Assembly (NCBI RefSeq): GCF_900105785.1
Contig: NZ_LT629799.1
Location: 2,418,001-2,482,000, forward strand
Direction of reading: 5' to 3'
Source: Microlunatus sagamiharensis
Lineage (GTDB): Bacteria > Actinomycetota > Actinomycetes > Propionibacteriales > Propionibacteriaceae
DNA length: 64,000 bases
Shown: in pieces, positions 32,451-40,809 of the stretch
How the letters are laid out: every line of letters starts with the position of its first letter
How positions within the stretch are numbered: position 1 is the stretch's first letter
Translations under genes and position numbers: made by a program
Notes under the pieces: model-generated
Seen by the model: the letters and a program-made list of their open reading frames with translations, nothing else
Database searches by the model: none
Told to the model about the DNA's origin: nothing

Positions 32451-33953
32451 TCAGGCGTCGGCGAGCGCGGTCTCGTGGTGCAGCCGGCCGAGGATCGCGT
32501 CGGCCGTGACCTCGGTCCCGACGAGCTCGCCCACGACGCGGCCGTCGGAGAAGGAGACGACGCGGTCGACCATGCGCACCATCTCGTCGGTGTCGTACGC
32601 GAGCAGGATCACCGCCAGCCCCGAGCCGGTGAGCTCGTCGATCAGGCGGTGCACCTCCTCCTTGGTCGCGACGTCGACGCCGAGGGTGGGCTCGTCGAGG
32701 ATGAGCACCTCCGGCTGACGGGCCAGCAGCCGGCCGAGGATGATCTTCTGCTGGTTGCCGCCCGACAGCTCCTCGATCGGCTGCTCGGGCCCGGCGACGC
32801 GGAAGTGCATGCGCGCGTGGTACTTCTCGTATGTCTTGGTGATCTCGCCGTCGGCGAGCAGCCCGCCGCGCGACGGCCAGTTGCCGAGGCGCAGGCTCTC
32901 GCGCACCGACATCGGGCCGACGATGCCCTCGCCGTGCCGGTCGTTGGTGAGGTAGACCATCCCGCTGTCCAGGGCGCCGCGCACGTCGGCCGTGCGCAGG
33001 GCACGCCCGTCGAGCTCGACCGTCCCGGACTGCACCGGGCGCAGCCCGGCGACCGCCCGGGCCGACTCCTGGGCGCCCGAGCCCGGCAGCCCGACGAAGC
33101 CGACGATCTCGCCGGCCCCGACGCTGAAGGAGACCGGGCCGACGCCCTCGGTCACGAGGTCGCGGACCACGAGCCGCTCCCGCTCGGCCACGCGCGGCAC
33201 GCGCACGAACTCGTCGACCGCCGAGCCGACGACGAGCTCGGAGATCTCCGCCGAGCCCATCGCGCGGGGGTCGGCGCCGTCGGCGACGACCCGGCCGTCG
33301 CGCAGGACGGTGGCGCGGTCGCAGATCGCCTGGATCTCGTTGTTGAAGTGCGAGATGAAGACGAAGGTCTGCCCGGCGTCGTTCAGCGAGCGGACCCAGT
33401 CGAAGAGCGACGAGCGCTCCTCCTGGCTGAGCGCGGTGGTCGGCTCGTCGAGCATGACCAGCGCGCTCCCCTCGACCAGGGTCCGCACGATGCCGAGCCG
33501 GCGCTGGTCGGGCGCGCTCAGCGCGCCCGCCGGCTGGTCCACCGCGAAGGGCACGTCGTAGCGCTCCAGGAGCGCGCGCGCCTTGGCGTGCATCGCCCGG
33601 ACGTCCACGAACGGCCCTCGCCGCGGGTAGTCGGGCAGCAGCAGGTTCTCCGCGACCGACAGGTCGGCGACGACCTCGGCGTGCTGGCTGAGCAGGTGGA
33701 TGCCCAGCTGTCGGCGCCGTACGAGGGGCAGGCCGGTGATGTCCTCGCCCTTGAACAGGATCTGCCCGGCCGTCGGCCGCTCCGAGCCGGCGATGAGCTT
33801 GACCAGCGTCGACTTGCCGGCGCCGTTCTTGCCCAGGAAGCCGTGGATGGAGCCGGCCCGCACGGTGATGTCGGTCGGGTGCAGCGCGGTGAAGCGCCCG
33901 TAGACCTTGCTGAGCCCGCGGGTCTCCAGCAGCGGGGCGTCGGGGTCCGTCAC
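32451..33953 (-). CDS. Ribose-type (RbsA) sugar ABC transporter ATPase, duplicated
   Basis: 500 residues with two nucleotide-binding domains. Domain 1 has Walker A GKNGAGKST and Walker B VMLDEPTTAL, but its signature motif is LSAPDQRR rather than LSGGQ-like. Domain 2 has a degenerate Walker A region GLPGSGAQE, an intact signature ELSGGNQQK and LILDEPTLGVD. This division of labour is normal for CUT2 ATPases. GTG 33953 overlaps the binding-protein stop (GTGA). It powers import with the permease that follows. Confidence 0.94.
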   Translation of the reverse strand: MTDPDAPLLETRGLSKVYGRFTALHPTDITVRAGSIHGFLGKNGAGKSTLVKLIAGSERPTAGQILFKGEDITGLPLVRRRQLGIHLLSQHAEVVADLSVAENLLLPDYPRRGPFVDVRAMHAKARALLERYDVPFAVDQPAGALSAPDQRRLGIVRTLVEGSALVMLDEPTTALSQEERSSLFDWVRSLNDAGQTFVFISHFNNEIQAICDRATVLRDGRVVADGADPRAMGSAEISELVVGSAVDEFVRVPRVAERERLVVRDLVTEGVGPVSFSVGAGEIVGFVGLPGSGAQESARAVAGLRPVQSGTVELDGRALRTADVRGALDSGMVYLTNDRHGEGIVGPMSVRESLRLGNWPSRGGLLADGEITKTYEKYHARMHFRVAGPEQPIEELSGGNQQKIILGRLLARQPEVLILDEPTLGVDVATKEEVHRLIDELTGSGLAVILLAYDTDEMVRMVDRVVSFSDGRVVGELVGTEVTADAILGRLHHETALADA

Positions 33954-35056
33954 TGCTTGAGGCCCCACTTCTGCACCACGACGTTGCCCCACTGACGCGG
34001 GTCGTCGACGTTGGACTCGTCGATGAAGAAGGGCGGCACCACGCAGCTCGGGCCCTGCGGGGTCGAGGTGATCGGAGCCTTCTCCCAGTAGTAGGCCGCG
34101 TTGGCGTAGTCGCCGGTCGGGATCGGCTTGCCCGCCGCGAGGTCGCTGAGCATCTGGACGCAGATCTCGCCGTACGCGACCGGGTCCTGGCTGACCTCGG
34201 CGTCGACGAGGCCGTCCTTGATCCACTGCAGCGACTGGGGCTCGCCGTCGATCGAGGTGAGGAAGACGTGGTCGGGGTCGTCCTTGGGGAGCGCCTTGTT
34301 CTTGCTGCGCAGCGCGGTGATGACGCCGCGGGTGATCGAGTCGCTCGGGGCGTGCGCCGCGTCGAGGTCGGGGAACTCGGCCAGCGTGGCGCCGGTGACG
34401 CTGACGGCCGTGGCCTCGTCGCCCTCGGTCGGGCGCGAGATCAGCTTGATGTCGGGGTACTTGGCCAGCACGCCCTCGAAGCCCTCCTTGCGCGCCCGCC
34501 ACGCCGACGAGGACAGCGCCCCGTAGCCGTTGAGCACGGTGCCCTTCTCGCTGCCGTACTTCTTGCGCAGCAGCTCGACGATCTTCTCCGCGGCCATCTC
34601 GCCGCCGCGGAGGTTGTCGAAGGCGATGGTGAAGTCGACCTCGCCCTTGGTCAGCGGGGTGTCGATGATGCCGGTCGGCACCTTCTGGGTCTTGGCCTTC
34701 TGCGCCAGCGGCGCGAGGCCCTCGGAGTCGATCGGGTCGGCGATGAGGAAGACCGGCTTGGCGATCAGCAGCGAGTTCCAGTTGTCGAACTGCGCGCTGG
34801 AGTCGAACTTCGCGTCGGTGGTCTTGAAGGTGTGGCCGAGCTCCTCGCTCTTGCGCTTGACCGCCTCGCTCTGCACGACGAAGAAGAAGTAGTTCATCCC
34901 CTTGTTCGCGTACGCGGCGGTGCCGCCACCACCTCCCCCGCCGGGAGCGGCGCTGGTCGAGCGGCCGCAGGCGGCCAGGGCCGCGGCCGCGCCGAGGCCG
35001 AGGGCCCCTCGACCGAACGAGCGCCGGCTGAAGACCGTGCTGGGCGATGTCGTCAT
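33950..35056 (-). CDS. Sugar-binding lipoprotein (RbsB-like, periplasmic-binding fold type 1)
   Basis: 368 residues. Tat lipoprotein signal (FSRRSFGRGALGLG, lipobox LAAC near residue 30), then a run of seven glycines as linker. The mature part has FDNWNSLLIAKPVFLIADP, FDNLRGGEMAAEKIVELL, and a C-terminal SLQWIKDGLVDAEVSQDPVAYGE typical of CUT2 ribose/xylose/polyol binders. ATG 35056 has AGGAGG 8 nt upstream, inside the end of the gntR gene. The ligand is unknown; the downstream catabolic genes suggest a pentose, pentitol or related compound. Confidence 0.9.
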   Translation of the reverse strand: MTTSPSTVFSRRSFGRGALGLGAAAALAACGRSTSAAPGGGGGGGTAAYANKGMNYFFFVVQSEAVKRKSEELGHTFKTTDAKFDSSAQFDNWNSLLIAKPVFLIADPIDSEGLAPLAQKAKTQKVPTGIIDTPLTKGEVDFTIAFDNLRGGEMAAEKIVELLRKKYGSEKGTVLNGYGALSSSAWRARKEGFEGVLAKYPDIKLISRPTEGDEATAVSVTGATLAEFPDLDAAHAPSDSITRGVITALRSKNKALPKDDPDHVFLTSIDGEPQSLQWIKDGLVDAEVSQDPVAYGEICVQMLSDLAAGKPIPTGDYANAAYYWEKAPITSTPQGPSCVVPPFFIDESNVDDPRQWGNVVVQKWGLKQ

Positions 35057-35059
35057 TGT

Positions 35060-35902
35060 TCATGCCTCCTGGACAGGGGTGTGCGTGGTGGTGGTGGGGG
35101 TGTGCGAGGTGGGGGTCTGAGAGGTCTGACGCCGGCGAGCGGCCTCCGCGTCGGTGGTGGAGCTCATCTCGCGGATGCTCGGCGCGACGGCGCCGTCGGT
35201 GGGGGTCTGCCACTTGCGCAGCAGCCGCCGCAGGTGCTCCTCCGACGCCTTGCGGGCGCCGTAGGTGTCCCGCCGTCGGAGGTTGGTGAGGATCTCCCCG
35301 TGCTCGGCGAGCGTGAGCGACGGGTTGGACGGGTAGCCCTCGCGGTACTGGTAGTGCGTCCGGAGGAAGCTGTTGATCGGGCGGCAGACCAGGTCGAAGA
35401 ACGGGTTGCCGCTGGCCCGGGCGAGCGACTCGTGGAAGTTCATGTCGGCGTCGAGGAAGGCCTCTGCGTCGACGGTCCCGTCGGCGGCCACCGCGGCCTC
35501 CCCCTCGGTGATCGAGGCGGCGAGCCGCTCGAGGTCCTCGGGCCCGGCCGACTGGGCGGCGGCCGTGCTGACCTGCAGCTCGAGCGCGAGCCGGAGCTCG
35601 AGCAGGTGGCCGAAGGTGCCGTCGCTGGCCAGCATGAGGATGGAGAACTGCTCGGCGATGCGCGCCCCGTCGAACTCGGCCACGACCATGCCGCGGCCCG
35701 GGGCGACGCTGACCAGGCCCCGCTGCTCGAGCAGCTTGGCGGCCTCGCGCACCACGGTGCGGCTGACGGAGTAGCGCTCCATCAGCTCGACCTCGGTGGG
35801 CAGGCGCAGGTTCGGCACGAGGCCACCGCGGAGGATCTCGGTCTGGAGCTCGTCCGCGATGCGCTCGGACAGTCGGCTCCGACCGTCTCGCCATTGAGTC
35901 AT
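35060..35902 (-). CDS. GntR-family regulator, FadR subgroup
   Basis: 280 residues. The winged helix (RIADELQTEILRGGLVPNLRLPTEVELMERYSVSRTVVREAAKLLEQRGLV) is followed by an FCD ligand domain with DADMNFHESLARASGNP and the histidines LAEHGEILTNL and EEHLRRLL, probable metal and acid ligands. The last ~30 residues are a Thr/His/Pro-rich low-complexity tail. It heads the ABC operon and is divergent from the catabolic operon. Three CGTACGA-containing sites in the 221-bp gap are the likely operators, one immediately upstream of its own start. Confidence 0.92.
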   Translation of the reverse strand: MTQWRDGRSRLSERIADELQTEILRGGLVPNLRLPTEVELMERYSVSRTVVREAAKLLEQRGLVSVAPGRGMVVAEFDGARIAEQFSILMLASDGTFGHLLELRLALELQVSTAAAQSAGPEDLERLAASITEGEAAVAADGTVDAEAFLDADMNFHESLARASGNPFFDLVCRPINSFLRTHYQYREGYPSNPSLTLAEHGEILTNLRRRDTYGARKASEEHLRRLLRKWQTPTDGAVAPSIREMSSTTDAEAARRRQTSQTPTSHTPTTTTHTPVQEA

Positions 35903-35906
35903 GGGC

Positions 35907-35917
35907 CGAACGTACGA
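35907..35917. promoter_or_regulatory. Putative GntR site 1
   Basis: CGAACGTACGA, 4 bp upstream of the gntR start codon; identical over 11 bp to the left part of site 2. Predicts autoregulation. Confidence 0.5.
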
Positions 35918-36014
35918 TGATTGGGTTCCGTCCGCAACCCCCAGTTCGCGTGACTATGGGCTACTCGCGCTCAGGGCAGGAGCCGTGAGACCTCGGCACC
36001 CCGGTTGACCGACG

Positions 36015-36036
36015 CGAACGTACGACGTTACGTTCG
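36015..36036. promoter_or_regulatory. Putative GntR site 2
   Basis: CGAACGTA (36015-36022) and TACGTTCG (36029-36036) form a perfect inverted repeat with a 6-bp centre, in the middle of the divergent promoter region. Confidence 0.6.
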
Positions 36037-36068
36037 CTGGGCAGCCCTGCGGCGAAGGGAAACTTTCG

Positions 36069-36076
36069 TCGTACGA
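36069..36076. promoter_or_regulatory. Putative GntR site 3
   Basis: TCGTACGA palindrome sharing CGTACGA with sites 1 and 2; 25 bp upstream of the leader ORF of the catabolic operon. Confidence 0.5.
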
Positions 36077-36100
36077 TTCGAACCACCCCAGGAGGCACCG

Positions 36101-36127
36101 GTGCCACACCTGCAGCACGCCGCATGA
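36101..36127 (+). CDS. Possible 8-residue leader peptide overlapping the first catabolic gene
   Basis: GTG at 36101 is preceded by AGGAGG (36090-36095) at ideal spacing and encodes MPHLQHAA, ending with TGA that overlaps the ATG of the dehydrogenase gene (ATGA). The dehydrogenase has no ribosome site of its own and no in-frame start near the AGGAGG. Coupled initiation through this tiny ORF would explain both facts. No codon-based attenuation is obvious; two His codons are present. Confidence 0.45.
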   Translation: MPHLQHAA

Positions 36128-37179
36128 CCATCCCCATGACGAGCCAGCCGAGCGACCCCACGACCGGGCGCACGACGCGCTTCGTCGTCACCGACCACGC
36201 CTTCGTCGAGACCGCCCACGAGGCGGCCGCCGCGCAGGGCGTGGGCGCCGCCTTCGCCGTGCACCAGTGCGCGGAGGCCGCCGAGACGACCGAGGTCGTG
36301 CGGGACGCCGACGTCGTGTTCGTGAACTTCGCCCCGATCGGCGCCGAGCAGCTCGCGGCGATGGCCCCCGGCGCGACGGTCATCCGCTACGGCGTGGGCT
36401 ACGACAACGTCGACGTCGAGGCCGCGCACCGCCTCGGCGTCCAGGTCGCCAACGTCCCGGACTACGGCGTCGACACCGTCGCCGACCACGCGGCGGCGCT
36501 CCTGCTGTCGCTGCTGCGCCGCATCCCGCTCTACGACCGCGGCATCCGTGGGAGCACCTGGGTCGCCCCCGGCGACGCCGGCCCCGTCCCGTCGTTCGCG
36601 ACGACGACCGTGGGCCTGCTCGGCGCCGGGCGGATCGCCTGCTCGCTGGCCGACCGGCTGCGCCCGTTCGGCTTCCGGCTCCTCGCCCACGACCCGTACG
36701 CCGACGCCGACGTCGTCGCGACGCACGGGCTCACGCTCGTCGACCGCGACACGCTCCTGGCCGAGTCGCACGCGATCTCGCTGCACCTGCCGGTGACGCC
36801 GGAGACGCGCCACCTCGTCGACGCCGACCTGCTCGCCCGCGTACGCCGTGGCTGCGTCGTCGTGAACACCGCGCGCGGGGCCCTCGTCGACGAGGCCGCG
36901 CTGGCCGAGGCGCTGGTCGACGGGCGGGTCGGCGGCGCCGGCCTGGACGTCTTCGACCCCGAGCCCCTCGCCGCGGACTCCCCCCTGCGGAGCGCACCCA
37001 ACGCCCTCTTCACCCCGCACGCCGCCTTCTACTCCGAGACGTCGCTGGACAACCTGCAGCGCCTCGCCGCGGAGGAGGCCGTGCGGGCCGCCCGGGGAGA
37101 GCCGCTGCGCTGCCCCGTGACCCCCGTGGGCCGGCCCGACGCCGGTGCCCAGACCAGCGAGACCGGAGACCCGAAGTGA
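36124..37179 (+). CDS. D-isomer-specific 2-hydroxyacid dehydrogenase
   Basis: 351 residues. The substrate-binding part has VIRYGVGYDNVDVEAAHRLG; the NAD domain has VGLLGAGRIACSLADRL followed by AHDPYAD (Asp, NAD preference). The catalytic Arg is in NTARGALVDEAAL and the His in FTPHAAFYSE. A CtBP-like branch is likely. It would interconvert a 2-hydroxyacid and a 2-ketoacid, for example glycolate/glyoxylate or a sugar acid. It opens the nine-gene operon; the next gene overlaps by 4 bp. Its start is discussed under the leader peptide at 36101. Confidence 0.9.
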   Translation: MTIPMTSQPSDPTTGRTTRFVVTDHAFVETAHEAAAAQGVGAAFAVHQCAEAAETTEVVRDADVVFVNFAPIGAEQLAAMAPGATVIRYGVGYDNVDVEAAHRLGVQVANVPDYGVDTVADHAAALLLSLLRRIPLYDRGIRGSTWVAPGDAGPVPSFATTTVGLLGAGRIACSLADRLRPFGFRLLAHDPYADADVVATHGLTLVDRDTLLAESHAISLHLPVTPETRHLVDADLLARVRRGCVVVNTARGALVDEAALAEALVDGRVGGAGLDVFDPEPLAADSPLRSAPNALFTPHAAFYSETSLDNLQRLAAEEAVRAARGEPLRCPVTPVGRPDAGAQTSETGDPK

Positions 37180-38636
37180 CGGCGATGTCCACGATGTCCA
37201 CGAAGTCCGAGATGCCCGAGCCCCGCAACCTCGTCGCCGGCCGCTGGGTGAGCGGCGGCGAGCCGAGCGTCGCCGTGGTCAACCCGGCCGACGGCCAGGT
37301 GCTGACGACCATCCCCGACACCGCGGCCGAGGGCGTCGACGAGGCCGTCCGCGCCGCCCGCGCGGCCCTGCCCGCCTGGCGCTCGACCACCCCGTTCCAG
37401 CGCGCCGCGGTCCTGCACCGCCTCGCGACCGCGGTCCGCGGTGACCTCGAGCCGCTCGCCCGCCTGATCACGCTGGAGATGGGCAAGCCGATCGGCGAGG
37501 CCCGCGGCGAGACGGCCAAGCTCGCCGACGCCTTCGACTACTACGCCGAGGAGGGCGTCCGCGTCTACGGCGAGACGATCCCCAACGAGCAGGCCGGCGT
37601 GACGAGCATCGTCCGCCACGAGCCCGTCGGCGTCGTCGGGGCGATCACCCCGTGGAACTACCCGCTCGAGCTGATCGGGTGGAAGCTCGCCGCCGCGCTC
37701 GCCGCCGGCTGCACGATCGTGGTCAAGCCCTCGGAGTACACCCCGTCGAGCGCCGTCCGCCTCTTCGGGCTGCTGGCCGGCGCGGGCGTGCCCGACGGCG
37801 TCGCCAACCTGGTGCTCGGCGCGGGGACCGCGGGCCGAGCGCTGGCCTCGCACCCCGACCTCGACAAGCTCGCCTTCACCGGCTCGGGGGCCACGGGCGC
37901 GGCGATCACGCGCTCGCTGGCCAAGGCGATCCTGACCTCGATGGAGCTGGGCGGGTCCTGCCCGCAGATCGTCACCGCGAGCGCGGACCTCGACGAGGCC
38001 GTCGCGGGCTGCGCGCGCCGCGGCTTCCGCAACGCCGGGCAGATCTGCATCGCGATCAACCGCGTCTACGTGCAGCGCGAGGTGCACGCCGCGTTCGTCG
38101 ACAAGCTGACCGCGGCCGTCGCCGCGCTGAGCGTCGGCCCGGGCCTCGACGACCCCGACGTCGGCCCGGTCACCAACGCCGAGATCCGCGACCGTTGCGC
38201 CGCCCACGTCGAGGACGCCGTCGCCCGTGGTGCGCAGGTGCGCGCCGGCGGCCACAGCCCCTCCGACCTCGAGGGCACGTGGTTCTCCCCCACCGTCGTC
38301 GACGACGTGCCCCCGGACAGCCTGCTCGGCAGCCAGGAGACCTTCGGCCCGGTCGTCGGCGTCACGCCGTACGACACCGCCGAGGAGGCGATCGCGCTGG
38401 CGAACGGGACCGACGCCGGCCTCGCGGCGTACCTGTACGCCCGCGACCTCGGCGAGGTCTTCTCGATCGGCCACGCGCTCGAGTTCGGCAACGTGGCCGT
38501 GAACAACCCCGACGCCGGGATCATGAACGCCCCGTACGGCGGGCGGAAGGGTTCGGGTCACGGTTCCGAGCACGGCCGTGAGGGCCTGCACGCCTACCTG
38601 CAGGTCAAGCACCTGCGGATCCGGTACGGCCAGTGA
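37176..38636 (+). CDS. NAD(P)-dependent aldehyde dehydrogenase
   Basis: 486 residues from GTG 37176 (GTGA overlap); ATGs three, six and twelve codons later are alternatives. Conserved ITPWNYPLELIGWKLAAALAAG, general base Glu257 in MELGG, catalytic Cys291 in NAGQICIAINR and QETFGPVVGV. Close in pattern to succinate-semialdehyde, glycolaldehyde and lactaldehyde dehydrogenases. In this operon it could oxidise an aldehyde released by one of the two aldolases; glycolaldehyde to glycolate fits the neighbouring 2-hydroxyacid dehydrogenase. The preference is not visible from sequence. Confidence 0.93.
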   Translation: MTAMSTMSTKSEMPEPRNLVAGRWVSGGEPSVAVVNPADGQVLTTIPDTAAEGVDEAVRAARAALPAWRSTTPFQRAAVLHRLATAVRGDLEPLARLITLEMGKPIGEARGETAKLADAFDYYAEEGVRVYGETIPNEQAGVTSIVRHEPVGVVGAITPWNYPLELIGWKLAAALAAGCTIVVKPSEYTPSSAVRLFGLLAGAGVPDGVANLVLGAGTAGRALASHPDLDKLAFTGSGATGAAITRSLAKAILTSMELGGSCPQIVTASADLDEAVAGCARRGFRNAGQICIAINRVYVQREVHAAFVDKLTAAVAALSVGPGLDDPDVGPVTNAEIRDRCAAHVEDAVARGAQVRAGGHSPSDLEGTWFSPTVVDDVPPDSLLGSQETFGPVVGVTPYDTAEEAIALANGTDAGLAAYLYARDLGEVFSIGHALEFGNVAVNNPDAGIMNAPYGGRKGSGHGSEHGREGLHAYLQVKHLRIRYGQ

Positions 38637-40129
38637 CGGGTCACTGGCTCGGTGTCGACCTCGGCACGTCCGGGGTCAAGGTCGTCGCGGTCGACGACGC
38701 CGGCGACGTCGCTGCCACCCACACCTGCTCATACCCGCTCCAGACCCCGCGCCCGGGCTGGACCGAGCAGCACCCCCAGGACTGGTGGGAGGGCACGCTC
38801 GAGGCCGTCCGCACCGTCGTCGCGGCGCTCGACGCCGCCGATGGCACGGTCACCGGCGTCGGCCTGTCCGGGCAGATGCACGGCATGGTCGCCCTCGACC
38901 GCCACGGCGAGGTCCTGCGCCCGGCGATCCTGTGGAACGACAACCGCAACGCCGCCGAGTGCGAGCTCCAGGTCGAGCGCGTCGGCGGGCTCGACGCCCT
39001 CGTCGGCCTGACGAACAACGCCGCGCTGCCCGGCTACACCCTCGGCAAGATCCTCTGGCTGCGCCGCCACGAGCCCGAGGTGTTCGCGCGCACCGAGGTC
39101 GTGCTCAACCCCAAGGACTTCCTCCGCCTCCGCCTGACCGGCGAGCGCGCCACCGACGTCTCCGACGCCTCGGGGTTCGGCGCGCTCGACGTACGGCGGC
39201 GCCGCTGGAGCGACGACCTGCTCACCGCGCTCGAGCTGCCCGGTTCGCTGCTGCCGCCCGTCCTCGAGTCCGACGCCCCCGCGGGGCGGATCACCGCCGA
39301 GGCCGCGGCGCTGACCGGCCTGCCCGCCGGCACGCCGGTCGTCGCCGGCGGCGGGGACTCGGTCCTGCAGACCACGTCGATGGGCATCGTGGCCCCGGGC
39401 ACCCTGGGCATCACGCTGGGGACGGCCGGCATCCTCGGTGCCGCGCTCGAGCGCTGCCCCGACAACGTCGGCGGGCGGCTCCAGATCTCGTGCGGCAACG
39501 AGGCCGGGCGCTGGCACGTGATGGGCGTCGCCCTGTCGACCGGCGGCGCGCTGCAGTGGTGGGCGAAGGCCCTCCGCGCGCTGGTGCCCGACGCCGACGC
39601 CGCCACGGTGACCGAGCTCGCCGGCCGCTCCCCCGTCGGGTCGCGAGGCGTCCGGTTCCTGCCGTACCTGGTCGGCGAGCGCGCGCCGCACGTCGACCCC
39701 GACGCCCGCGCTGGCTTCGTCGGGCTGGACCTCTCCCACGACCTGACCGACCTCTCGCGCGCCGTGCTCGAGGGCGCGCTGCTCAACCTGCGCGAGATCC
39801 GCGACGTCATGGCCGCCGCCGGGGTGGCGACCGACGACGTCCGCATCTCCGGGGGCGCGTCCGCCTACCCGGTGTGGCGCCAGACCCTGGCCGACGTGCT
39901 CGGCACCGAGGTGCACCTGGTGACCGGCGGCGAGCAGGGGGCCGCGTACGGTGCGGCTCTGCTCGCCGGCGTCGGTGGCGGGCGGTGGTCGAGCCTCTCG
40001 GAGGCGCTCGGCCACGTCGTCGTCACCGACCGGGTGAGCCCCGACCCGGCCTCGGTCGCGGTCCACGACGTCGGCTACGACGAGTTCCGCCGGATCTACC
40101 CGGCCCTGACCACGACGAGGACACCATGA
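38633..40129 (+). CDS. xylB: Xylulokinase-like FGGY kinase
   Basis: 498 residues. N-terminal LGVDLGTSGVKVVAVD, the XylB hallmark GLSGQMHGMVALD, ILWNDNRNAAECE, catalytic-base region GGGDSVLQTTSMG and C-terminal RISGGASAYPVWRQTLADVLG. Length and motifs match xylulokinases that phosphorylate D-xylulose at C5. GTG 38633 overlaps the ALDH stop by 4 bp. It is the only xylulokinase candidate in the window and could also serve the xylA unit at 6.9 kb. A relative acting on another ketose cannot be excluded because the operon has a second FGGY kinase. Confidence 0.88.
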   Translation: MTGHWLGVDLGTSGVKVVAVDDAGDVAATHTCSYPLQTPRPGWTEQHPQDWWEGTLEAVRTVVAALDAADGTVTGVGLSGQMHGMVALDRHGEVLRPAILWNDNRNAAECELQVERVGGLDALVGLTNNAALPGYTLGKILWLRRHEPEVFARTEVVLNPKDFLRLRLTGERATDVSDASGFGALDVRRRRWSDDLLTALELPGSLLPPVLESDAPAGRITAEAAALTGLPAGTPVVAGGGDSVLQTTSMGIVAPGTLGITLGTAGILGAALERCPDNVGGRLQISCGNEAGRWHVMGVALSTGGALQWWAKALRALVPDADAATVTELAGRSPVGSRGVRFLPYLVGERAPHVDPDARAGFVGLDLSHDLTDLSRAVLEGALLNLREIRDVMAAAGVATDDVRISGGASAYPVWRQTLADVLGTEVHLVTGGEQGAAYGAALLAGVGGGRWSSLSEALGHVVVTDRVSPDPASVAVHDVGYDEFRRIYPALTTTRTP

Positions 40130-40809
40130 CCGGCTACCGCAGCGTCGTCTTCGACCTCGACGGCACCCTGGTCGACTCCACCGTCGACATCGCCGGGGCG
40201 CTCAACCTCGCCCTCGTCCCGCTCGGGGGGCGGCCGCTGCTCCCGGCCGAGGTGGCGCCGATGCTCGGCGACGGCGTGGCCGCCCTCGTCTCCCGGGCCG
40301 CCGGCCTGTCCGGCGTCGACGGGACCGACGGAGCCGACGGAGTCGACCTGGCCGCCGTCGCCCAGCACTACCTGGCGGAGTACCGGAGCCGACCCGTCGT
40401 CGACTCGACCCTCTTCTCCGGCGTGCAGGACGCCCTCGCGGCGCTGCACGCGGCCGACGTCCCCATGGCCGTGTGCACCAACAAGCCCGAGGCCATCGCG
40501 CGCCAGGTGCTCGACGGCCTGTCGGTCGCGCAGCACTTCCCCGTCGTCGTCGGCGGCGACCGCATCGAGCGCAGCAAGCCGTACGCGGACCACCTCTGGC
40601 TCGCCCTGTCCGAGCTCGGGGCCGACCCGACGACGTCGGTCCTCGTCGGCGACTCCCCCGTCGACGAGCAGTGCGCGCGGGCCGCCGACGTCGCCTTCCT
40701 CGCCGTGCCCTGGGCACCGCCCACCGTGGTCGGGCAGCGCCTGGCCTCCTTCGAGGCCCTCCCCGACCTCGTCCTCGTTGACACCGTCCACCCAAGGAGC
40801 CGTGCATGA
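40126..40809 (+). CDS. HAD-superfamily phosphatase, phosphoglycolate-phosphatase-like
   Basis: 227 residues. Motif I VFDLDGTLVDST, motif II VCTNKPEA, the Lys of motif III in RIERSKPYADH and motif IV VLVGDSPVDEQCA. The cap is small and alpha-helical, as in Gph. A short insertion GVDGTDGADGVDL in the cap is repetitive. ATG 40126 overlaps the kinase stop (ATGA). It may dephosphorylate 2-phosphoglycolate or a sugar-phosphate dead end. The operon has a second HAD enzyme of a different branch. Confidence 0.88.
   Translation: MTGYRSVVFDLDGTLVDSTVDIAGALNLALVPLGGRPLLPAEVAPMLGDGVAALVSRAAGLSGVDGTDGADGVDLAAVAQHYLAEYRSRPVVDSTLFSGVQDALAALHAADVPMAVCTNKPEAIARQVLDGLSVAQHFPVVVGGDRIERSKPYADHLWLALSELGADPTTSVLVGDSPVDEQCARAADVAFLAVPWAPPTVVGQRLASFEALPDLVLVDTVHPRSRA

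Noticed and set aside
35060-35160. GT-rich low-complexity stretch at the 3' end of the gntR gene as a separate regulatory element
   Set aside because: It is in frame and encodes the Thr/His/Pro tail of the regulator; no independent signal.
32451-35894. A single 1147-codon minus-strand frame spanning ATPase, binding-protein and regulator genes
   Set aside because: Only its last 500 codons make sense (RbsA-type ATPase). The rest runs out of frame through the binding-protein and GntR genes, so it is not a fusion.
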